Assembly (NCBI GenBank): GCA_001798565.1
Contig: MGSR01000008.1
Span: 2,110-7,898, forward strand
Reading direction: 5' to 3'
Length of the DNA: 5,789 nucleotides
Source of the DNA: Deltaproteobacteria bacterium RIFCSPLOWO2_12_FULL_60_16
GTDB lineage: Bacteria; Desulfobacterota; Binatia; UBA9968
Shown here: piece by piece, positions 1 to 4,825 of the stretch
Position numbering within the stretch: position 1 is the first letter of the stretch
Layout of the letters: the number at the start of each line of letters is the position of its first letter
Made by a program: the position numbers and the translations under genes
Notes under the pieces: model-generated
What the model saw: only the letters and a program-made list of their open reading frames with translations
Databases searched by the model: none
Told to the model about the DNA's origin: nothing

Positions 1-2
1 CG

Positions 3-62
3 AACGAGTCGAACGATTGGAACCGTTTGAACGTCCAAAGGGCAACTTCGAAGAGTGCGTGA
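3..62 (+). CDS. C-terminal tail of an upstream gene (partial), possibly the b6-like half of cytochrome b
   Basis: The third frame is open from the window start and ends in TGA at 60-62, overlapping the ATG at 62-64 in a TGATG arrangement. The same arrangement joins the next two genes (833-837), which makes this frame the best guess for the end of the preceding gene. The visible 19 residues are hydrophilic (ending VQRATSKSA) and carry no family motif. From the operon logic one expects a cytochrome b6-like N-terminal subunit here, but nothing visible proves it. The first frame also stops (TGA 28-30) and would leave a 31-nt gap instead. The second frame is open through into the next gene. Confidence 0.4.
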   Translation, partial: NESNDWNRLNVQRATSKSA

Positions 63-835
63 TGGCTGAGGCCGCGCTGGACAAGAAAAAATCTCTCACG
101 GCGGACGACAAGGTTCACACCTGGCCGCATCTGGTGCGCATGGAGTTCCTGGTCGCGCTGTTCGTGATGGTGGTGCTGATTCTGTGGTCCATCGTGATCG
201 ACGCCCCGTTGGAGGAGCCGGCCAATCCGACCCGAACCCCGAACCCCTCCAAGGCGCCCTGGTACTTTTTGGGCCTGCAGGAGATGCTGGTCTATTTTGA
301 CCCGTGGCATGCGGGGGTGGTGCTGCCGACGCTGATCATCATCGGGCTGATGGTGATCCCTTTCATCGACATCAACCCCGAGGGCAACGGCTACTACTGC
401 TTCAAGCCCAGGAAGTACGAGATCCTGACATTCGTTTTCGGATTCCACCTGCTCTGGGTCAGCATGATCATCATCGGGACCTTTTTCCGCGGCCCCGGCT
501 GGAACCTGTTCTGGCCGTGGCAGCGATGGGACCCGCATAAAGTCGTGGCGTTGACCAACGTCGATCTCCCGTATCTGCTCGGCTTCCGGGATTACTGGTG
601 GTCCGCTGCCTGCGGCGCGGTCGTGATCGGGGGCTACTTCGTCGTCAGCACCGTCGCCTTTTATCTCTGGGTGCTGCGGGCCAAGGGAAAAGAGTTCCTC
701 GAGCGCTGGGGGCTGGTGCGATTCCTGATCACGGCCATGCTCTTCGTCATGATGCTCTCGCTTCCCGCCAAGATGTTTTTGCGCCTCGCCTTCAATGTGA
801 AATACATCCTGGTCACGCCGTGGTTTAATATCTGA
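62..835 (+). CDS. Cytochrome b C-terminal subunit (subunit IV-like) of a bc-type quinol:cytochrome c oxidoreductase
   Basis: This 257-residue integral membrane protein corresponds to the C-terminal half of cytochrome b, which completes the quinol-oxidising (Qo) pocket. About five hydrophobic helices are visible, near residues 27-47, 83-103, 119-141, 180-204 and 217-238. That is more than the three of b6f subunit IV. The hallmark is PNPSKAPWYFLGLQE (59-73), where the classical Pro-Glu-Trp-Tyr is replaced by Ala-Pro-Trp-Tyr (65-68). FIDINPEGNG (101-110) and GPGWNLFWPW (144-153) fit the same family. There is no heme-b His pair, consistent with a split cytochrome b whose heme-binding half is upstream. 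ATG 62 was chosen because the protein then begins with a short charged stretch like subunit IV, and because of the TGATG overlap with the preceding frame. The frame stays open to the window start, with an alternative TTG at 17, so an N-terminal extension or fusion is not excluded. The stop overlaps the next start. Confidence 0.92.
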   Translation: MAEAALDKKKSLTADDKVHTWPHLVRMEFLVALFVMVVLILWSIVIDAPLEEPANPTRTPNPSKAPWYFLGLQEMLVYFDPWHAGVVLPTLIIIGLMVIPFIDINPEGNGYYCFKPRKYEILTFVFGFHLLWVSMIIIGTFFRGPGWNLFWPWQRWDPHKVVALTNVDLPYLLGFRDYWWSAACGAVVIGGYFVVSTVAFYLWVLRAKGKEFLERWGLVRFLITAMLFVMMLSLPAKMFLRLAFNVKYILVTPWFNI

Positions 836-1002
836 TGTTTTACGTTGCCAAGCTTTTCCAGGCGCTGGGAGTTGCGGACGTGGGCTACGCCCTTTTTGCC
901 GGGATCGTGCGCAACGCCTCGATGGCCGAGGAGATCGTGCTGACGCTGATCGGTGTCGGCGTCTTTTCGTTGGGACGGCTGCTGGAGAGAAAAGCGGCTT
1001 AG
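835..1002 (+). CDS. 55-residue membrane miniprotein between cytochrome b and the octaheme cytochrome
   Basis: A 55-codon frame starts at ATG 835, which overlaps the cytochrome b stop (TGATG, 833-837), and ends at TAG 1000-1002, 9 nt before the octaheme gene. The protein starts MFYVAKLFQALG, has a mildly hydrophobic middle (residues 15-25) and one clear hydrophobic helix (about 33-49, around LTLIGVGVFSLG), and ends in a charged RLLERKAA tail. There are no Cys or His residues, so it binds no heme or metal by the usual motifs. No Shine-Dalgarno precedes it, so expression would depend on re-initiation after cytochrome b. Small single-helix subunits are common in bc-type complexes, and position suggests an accessory subunit of this one, but I recognise no family. 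A chance frame is possible. The exact fit between neighbours and the overlap argue for a real gene. Confidence 0.7.
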   Translation: MFYVAKLFQALGVADVGYALFAGIVRNASMAEEIVLTLIGVGVFSLGRLLERKAA

Positions 1003-1011
1003 GGGACGGGG

Positions 1012-3696
1012 ATGGCGGTCCGAGGCTTTGACGAAAACGAAGAGAAAAAATCCTACGGCAGCGTCTTCCTTTTGGGGACATCGCTGCTGGTGGCGCTGAC
1101 CCTGTGGTCTTTTTGGGACGACAACATCACCCGGCGTCTCTGGAAGAAAATCCAGACGGAGTTCTACCGGCTGGATTACCGCAAGGCCAGGGCCGCCTAT
1201 GACGAGGAGGACAAAAAGCTTCAGGCCGACTCCTCCTATCAGGAGCTGGTAAAGAAGCTTTCCGCGGAGCAGGCGAGTCTCAAGAGCGGCGAGCTGGCGA
1301 AAAAGCTCAAAACGCTGCAGGCGGAAGAGGTGCGCGCCAATGTCCGCTTTACCGAGCTGGATCAGGGGGTCAAGTTCGTCAAGAGCGAGCTCGAGGAGGC
1401 CTGGTACGAGCACGACCACGCGGTCCAGCAGGGAAGGAACGCCAGGCCCTACCAGGAGGCCATTCGGGAGCTGGAAAAGGAGAAGGCCAAGCTGGATCCT
1501 GAGCTCGAAAAGGGCAGACAGAAGCGGGAGCAGCTCAGGGAGGAGATCAAGAAGCTCGGCGCGGGTATCAAAGAGCTGGAAACCCAGCTCGCCAAAATGG
1601 CCGCGGAGCGGGACAAATGGCTGCGGGTCATGGAGAACGCGAGCACCACCCTCAAGGTTCGGGACCTGAAGCTTTTCTCGTTGTATAAGATCCCCAGCAT
1701 CCGCCAGGTCGTCCTGGACGAGTTCGATCGCAACCGCTTCGATGAGCCGGTAGCGCGCGTGGACCGCTGCCAGACCTGTCACCTGGCTATCAATCGTCCC
1801 GGATTTGAAAACGAGCCCCAGCCCTTCCGCACCCATTCGCGCCGCGAGGTCCTGCTTGCGGATAACGCCCATCCGCCGGGAAAGTTCGGCTGCACGGCGT
1901 GCCACGACGGGCAGGGGCCCGCGGTGAACAGCGTGGCGCAGGCCCACGGGGAGGTTCATTACTGGGAGTTTCCGCTGCTGCGCGGCGCCAGGGCGCAGTC
2001 CAGCTGCGTCTCCTGCCATCTCGATGTCCAGCGGCTCCAGGATGCGCCGCTTATGGCCCAAGGGCAGCGCCTCTTCGAGCAGATCGGCTGCACCGGCTGC
2101 CATCTGGTCAAAGGCTACGAGGATATCCCGAAGGTCGGGCCGAGTTTGAGAAGGGTCAGCGCCAAAGTGGATCCGACCTGGATGGTCCGGTGGATCGAGA
2201 ACCCGCATAACTACCGGCCGCACACGCGCATGCCGAATTTTTCCTTGAAGGAAGACGAGGCGGTGGCGATCGCGGCTTTTCTCTGGTCGGTGTCCAAGGA
2301 AGAGGGGGAAAAATGGCTCGCAGGCCATCCGCAGCCTGCCGGCCTGCGCGAAGGCGATAAAGAGCAGGCGGCCAGAGGGAAGAATCTGGCGGAGTCTCTC
2401 GGCTGCCGGGGCTGCCACGGCTTTGCCGACGGCGAGGCCTCCACGGTTCTGGGAAAAGAGAAGGAGATCATCCCCAACTTGAAGAACATCGCCGCTAAGA
2501 TCGGCCCGCGCTGGACCTACTACTGGCTCAAGAACCCGCGCGATTTCTCGCCCGCCACGCGCATGCCGAGCCTGCGGCTGAGCGATCAGGAGACGGCGGC
2601 GATCACGGCCTATTTGATGACGCTCGGGGCCAAGGCTGAAACCATCGCCGGCCTTGAAGAGCGGCTCAACGACGCCAAGAACGCGAAGCGCGGCGAGGGG
2701 CTGGTGCGCAAATACGGCTGCTTCGGCTGTCACGATATTCCGGGGATGGAAAAGGAGTCGCGCATCGGCGTGGAGCTCACCACCTTCGGCACCAAGACCC
2801 TGGAAGAGCTCTTCTTCGGCAACCGCACCGATATCCGCCACACCTGGGACGATTGGACCTTCAACAAGCTCAAGACCCCGCGCATATACGCGACCGAGCG
2901 GGTCGATCAGGTGATGCCGCAGTTCAATTTGGCCGAGGAGGACATCAAGGCGCTGCGCGTGGTCCTGGCCGGCTTCCGTGAAACCAAGGTGCCGCACCGC
3001 TACAAGGCGGACCAAAGCCAAAAGGTCGCGCAGGTGGCGGAGGGGCGCAGACTGATGCATCAGTACAACTGCATCGGCTGTCACGAGATCGAGAATCGGG
3101 GGGGTTTTATCCGCAAGTATTTCGCTGAGAATCCTTCCATGGCCCCGCCGCCGCTCAACGGCGAGGGTGAGAAGGTGCAGTCCCACTGGCTCTTCGGCTT
3201 CTTGAAAGAGCCGATCCCGGTGCGCCCATGGTTCAGCGTGCGCATGCCTACTTTCGGCTTTTCCGACCAGGAGGCGAACCTGTTGATCGGCTTTTTCAAC
3301 GGCCTGTCCAAAGTCGAGATTCCGTACGCCTATTTCGACGACCGCAGGGTTCCCAAGGAGCATCTGGATGCGGCGCGGGCGCTCTTCTCCAAGGACTTTT
3401 TCAACTGTCTCAGCTGCCACCAGCAGGGCGAGAGAAAACCCGAGGGTCCGCCGGAGGGCTGGGCGCCGGACCTGAACCTGGCGCGGAGCCGATTAAGTCC
3501 CAACTGGGTCATCAAGTGGCTCCAGGATCCGCAAAAGGTTCAGCCCGGAACGAAGATGCCCTCTTTTTACCCCGGCGGCCCGGATAATGTCCTGGGAGGA
3601 AAGGACGATAAGCAGATCGAAGCGCTCAGAGACTATATTATGATGCTGGGGCGCAGAGGTTCCGGGGCCGAGGGCGGCCGCACCGCATCGCGTTGA
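1012..3696 (+). CDS. Membrane-anchored octaheme c-type cytochrome with a long coiled coil
   Basis: This 894-residue protein should carry electrons from the cytochrome b/Rieske core to periplasmic acceptors. A single hydrophobic helix at residues 14-35 acts as an uncleaved signal anchor. Residues about 45-207 are a Lys/Glu/Leu-rich coiled coil. Eight CxxCH heme sites follow: C253, C294, C332, C360, C465, C570, C687 and C799. The first three are closely spaced, lack Met-Pro motifs and are surrounded by H275, H287, H312 and H316, suggesting bis-His hemes; one contains HPPGKFGCTACHDGQG. The last five lie in tandem monoheme modules, each followed 47-65 residues later by a Met-Pro ligand motif: M407, M518, M635, M745 and M849. 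The ATG follows a G-rich site (GGGGACGGGG, 1002-1011), and the gene is 9 nt from the miniprotein gene. The C-terminus is a Gly/Arg-rich tail. Multiheme cytochromes replacing cytochrome c1 in bc complexes are known from several phyla. I do not know one with exactly this layout. Confidence 0.95.
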   Translation: MAVRGFDENEEKKSYGSVFLLGTSLLVALTLWSFWDDNITRRLWKKIQTEFYRLDYRKARAAYDEEDKKLQADSSYQELVKKLSAEQASLKSGELAKKLKTLQAEEVRANVRFTELDQGVKFVKSELEEAWYEHDHAVQQGRNARPYQEAIRELEKEKAKLDPELEKGRQKREQLREEIKKLGAGIKELETQLAKMAAERDKWLRVMENASTTLKVRDLKLFSLYKIPSIRQVVLDEFDRNRFDEPVARVDRCQTCHLAINRPGFENEPQPFRTHSRREVLLADNAHPPGKFGCTACHDGQGPAVNSVAQAHGEVHYWEFPLLRGARAQSSCVSCHLDVQRLQDAPLMAQGQRLFEQIGCTGCHLVKGYEDIPKVGPSLRRVSAKVDPTWMVRWIENPHNYRPHTRMPNFSLKEDEAVAIAAFLWSVSKEEGEKWLAGHPQPAGLREGDKEQAARGKNLAESLGCRGCHGFADGEASTVLGKEKEIIPNLKNIAAKIGPRWTYYWLKNPRDFSPATRMPSLRLSDQETAAITAYLMTLGAKAETIAGLEERLNDAKNAKRGEGLVRKYGCFGCHDIPGMEKESRIGVELTTFGTKTLEELFFGNRTDIRHTWDDWTFNKLKTPRIYATERVDQVMPQFNLAEEDIKALRVVLAGFRETKVPHRYKADQSQKVAQVAEGRRLMHQYNCIGCHEIENRGGFIRKYFAENPSMAPPPLNGEGEKVQSHWLFGFLKEPIPVRPWFSVRMPTFGFSDQEANLLIGFFNGLSKVEIPYAYFDDRRVPKEHLDAARALFSKDFFNCLSCHQQGERKPEGPPEGWAPDLNLARSRLSPNWVIKWLQDPQKVQPGTKMPSFYPGGPDNVLGGKDDKQIEALRDYIMMLGRRGSGAEGGRTASR

Positions 3697-3720
3697 ATGA
3701 ATGCGTTAGTGTGCTATACG
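3693..3720 (+). promoter_or_regulatory. Possible sigma-70-type promoter for the cupredoxin gene
   Basis: TTGAAT (3693-3698) and TATACG (3715-3720) are separated by 16 nt, and the second is preceded by TGC, an extended -10 feature. Each hexamer matches four of six consensus positions. The start site would fall near 3727, about 20 nt before the gene. The -35 overlaps the stop codon of the octaheme gene. No terminator hairpin separates the two genes, so read-through from the operon is equally possible. Confidence 0.3.
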
Positions 3721-3737
3721 TCTATTAGAATGAGAAC

Positions 3738-3743
3738 AGGAGG
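3738..3743 (+). promoter_or_regulatory. Strong ribosome binding site of the cupredoxin gene
   Basis: A perfect AGGAGG lies 5 nt before ATG 3749 and fixes that start. It is the best Shine-Dalgarno sequence in the window. The operon genes upstream rely on overlaps or weak sites, so this gene may be translated at a higher level, as would suit an abundant soluble protein. Confidence 0.8.
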
Positions 3744-3748
3744 ATGAT

Positions 3749-4462
3749 ATGAAAAAGACTGTTTTTCCGGCGTTTTTGGTTGCTGTCCTGGCGGCGATGC
3801 CGCTCTCCGGCCTGCTTGCTTACGATGGCGGCGCGGTCAGCGACGGCGGCAGCGTCTCCGGCGTGGTGAAGTTCAAGGGAGCGGCCCCGGCGCCGAAGAA
3901 GCTGGAAATCACCAAGGACAAGGAGGTCTGCGCCAAGAGCGGCAAGACCGACCCCAGCCTGATCGTCTCGGGAGGGAATCTGGTCAACGCCGTGGTCACC
4001 ATCACCGACATCAACAAGGGAAAAAAGATGGAACCGCAGAAGGTGAAGCTGGATCAGAACGGCTGCGAATATAAGCCCCATGTGCTGGCTATGGCGGCGG
4101 GCTCTTCGGTGGACATTCTCAACCCGGACGGGATTCTCCATAACGTCCACAGCTACAGCAAGGCCAACAGCCCGTTCAACATGGCCCAGCCCAAATTCAA
4201 GAAGACCATCACGGTGAAGGTCGACAAGCCCGAGGTGATCAATCTGAAGTGCGACGTGCACGGCTGGATGAACGCCTGGCTCTTCGTGGCGGCGAATCCC
4301 TACTTCAGCGTGACCGACAACAGCGGCGGCTTTAAGCTTACCGACGTACCGGCCGGCACCTACAATGTCGAGGTCTGGCACGAGACCCTGGGCAAGGCAA
4401 GCCAGAAGGTGACCGTAAAGGCCAAGGCGGATACCAAGGTTAGCTTCGAGATGGGCAAGTAA
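3749..4462 (+). CDS. Secreted cupredoxin-like protein with a C-terminal carboxypeptidase-regulatory-like domain
   Basis: This 237-residue protein has a clear Sec signal peptide: MKK, a hydrophobic core to about residue 23, and likely cleavage after LLA at 24. The body (about 30-180) resembles plastocyanin/cupredoxin folds. GILHNVHSY supplies H131 and H134, and CDVHGWM supplies C168, H171 and M174. The set His...Cys-x2-His-x2-Met is that of a type-1 copper centre, with H131 the likely N-terminal ligand. C61 and C106 could form a disulfide, and H111 follows in the CEYKPHV segment. Residues about 185-235 (VTDNSGGFKLTDVPAGTYNV, then an EVWHE strand) look like a carboxypeptidase-D regulatory-like beta-sandwich. 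Known relatives of this layout are periplasmic proteins of mostly unassigned function. Blue-copper electron transfer is likely from the ligands but not proven. It sits 52 nt after the octaheme gene, so it may be an electron acceptor of that complex (inference). Confidence 0.9.
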   Translation: MKKTVFPAFLVAVLAAMPLSGLLAYDGGAVSDGGSVSGVVKFKGAAPAPKKLEITKDKEVCAKSGKTDPSLIVSGGNLVNAVVTITDINKGKKMEPQKVKLDQNGCEYKPHVLAMAAGSSVDILNPDGILHNVHSYSKANSPFNMAQPKFKKTITVKVDKPEVINLKCDVHGWMNAWLFVAANPYFSVTDNSGGFKLTDVPAGTYNVEVWHETLGKASQKVTVKAKADTKVSFEMGK

Positions 4463-4521
4463 CTTAAGCTTCCTCATCCTCACCGGACTCAGCGGCTTAG
4501 ATGGTGTTGAAAAACTCTATT

Positions 4522-4556
4522 CCAGGCCGGTCAAAAAGGGTCGCTTGAGGGCCTGG
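4522..4556. repeat. Competing 7-bp hairpin
   Basis: CCAGGCC (4522-4528) is an exact complement of GGCCTGG (4550-4556), with a 21-nt spacer. The right arm is the same segment that forms the outer stem of the 4549-4633 palindrome, so the two structures exclude each other. No T-run follows, so this is not a standard intrinsic terminator. Confidence 0.6.
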
Positions 4557-4633
4557 TTCGCTCCCCGAAAGCAATAGTGCAGTGATTAATCCGAACCTTC
4601 ACGACCGGTGCTTTCGGGTCGCTCGCCAGGCCC
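4549..4633. repeat. Large imperfect palindrome: 8-bp and 10-bp stems with a symmetric 7-nt internal loop
   Basis: GGGCCTGG (4549-4556) pairs with CCAGGCCC (4626-4633). CCCGAAAGCA (4564-4573) pairs with TGCTTTCGGG (4609-4618). Between the stems each side has exactly 7 unpaired nt, and both sides contain TCGCTC in the same orientation. The apical loop is 35 nt (4574-4608). All 18 stem pairs are perfect, so this is unlikely to be chance. Confidence 0.85.
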
Positions 4634-4670
4634 CCTCGCTCTGGGAAGCGGAACGCCGGGGACGGATCGA

Positions 4671-4745
4671 AAGATCGATGCACCAGACGTGGAGGTTCAA
4701 CCGTATCAACGGTACAGCGTACCCGGACTCTATTGCATCGATCTT
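4671..4745. repeat. 12-bp perfect inverted repeat with a 51-nt structured loop
   Basis: AAGATCGATGCA (4671-4682) and TGCATCGATCTT (4734-4745) are perfectly complementary. Extending four more positions outward adds two further matches. The 51-nt loop itself contains two small overlapping hairpins (4700-4723). Confidence 0.85.
4700..4723. repeat. Two overlapping, mutually exclusive small hairpins
   Basis: ACCGT (4700-4704) pairs with ACGGT (4709-4713) across a 4-nt loop. GGTAC (4711-4715) pairs with GTACC (4719-4723) across a 3-nt loop. They share 4711-4713, so only one can form at a time. Both are short and could be chance, though they sit centrally in the larger palindrome. Confidence 0.4.
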
Positions 4746-4777
4746 GAGAGACGCCTCCGGCGGGAAGCGCGCCTCCG

Positions 4778-4791
4778 AGCCGGTGTCGGCT
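4778..4791. repeat. Small hairpin near the right end of the element
   Basis: AGCCG (4778-4782) pairs with CGGCT (4787-4791) around a GTGT loop. A four-bp hairpin CGCC/GGCG lies just before it at 4752-4762. They add to the density of dyads but neither is significant alone. Confidence 0.35.
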
Positions 4792-4825
4792 TAACCGCAG
4801 ATGGGCCTTTTTCAACGGACTGTAG

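Larger units (their letters stand above)
4506..4816. repeat. Terminal inverted repeat pair, 9 bp
   Basis: GTTGAAAAA (4506-4514) and its exact complement TTTTTCAAC (4808-4816) bound the palindromic stretch. Ends of the GTTGAAAAA kind are familiar to me from insertion-sequence and intergenic-repeat termini in environmental bacteria, but I cannot assign a family here. Bases directly outside and inside the 9 bp are not well conserved between the two ends. Confidence 0.5.
4504..4822. mobile_element. Candidate MITE-like palindromic element in the gene-free stretch 4463-4825
   Basis: The stretch 4463-4825 has no convincing gene. Its first 40 nt are plain sequence without a terminator. From about 4504 it is organised by inverted repeats: identical 9-bp ends (GTTGAAAAA at 4506-4514, TTTTTCAAC at 4808-4816), two large nested palindromic units (4549-4633 and 4671-4745) and several short hairpins. 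A TAGATG hexamer occurs on both sides (4498-4503 and 4823-4828) and could be a target duplication. Size, terminal inverted repeats and lack of a transposase fit a non-autonomous element. The terminal match is short and outside it the two ends differ, so a structured intergenic repeat or an untranslated RNA are alternatives. Confidence 0.4.

Noticed and set aside
661..3420. A 919-codon open frame on the minus strand across cytochrome b and the octaheme gene
   Set aside because: It is longer than the true gene, but its translation has no recognisable domain, is rich in Arg/Leu/Gly/Pro as expected of an antisense shadow in GC-rich DNA, and crosses several real gene boundaries. The + strand frame has eight CxxCH motifs.
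3725..4483. A 252-codon minus-strand frame over the cupredoxin gene
   Set aside because: The opposite strand encodes a signal peptide and copper ligands behind a perfect ribosome binding site; the antisense translation shows no family motif.
4463..4556. Intrinsic terminator after the cupredoxin gene
   Set aside because: The only good hairpin (4522-4556) has a 21-nt loop and is not followed by a T-run; nothing closer to the stop codon forms a stem.
4507..4590. Promoter inside the left part of the element (TTGAAA at 4507, GATTAAT at 4584)
   Set aside because: No -10-like sequence sits at a proper distance from TTGAAA, and no -35-like sequence lies before GATTAAT.
4691..4713. tRNA-like GGTTCAACC segment
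   Set aside because: The segment resembles a T-arm, but no 5-bp T-stem, anticodon arm or acceptor stem can be drawn around it.
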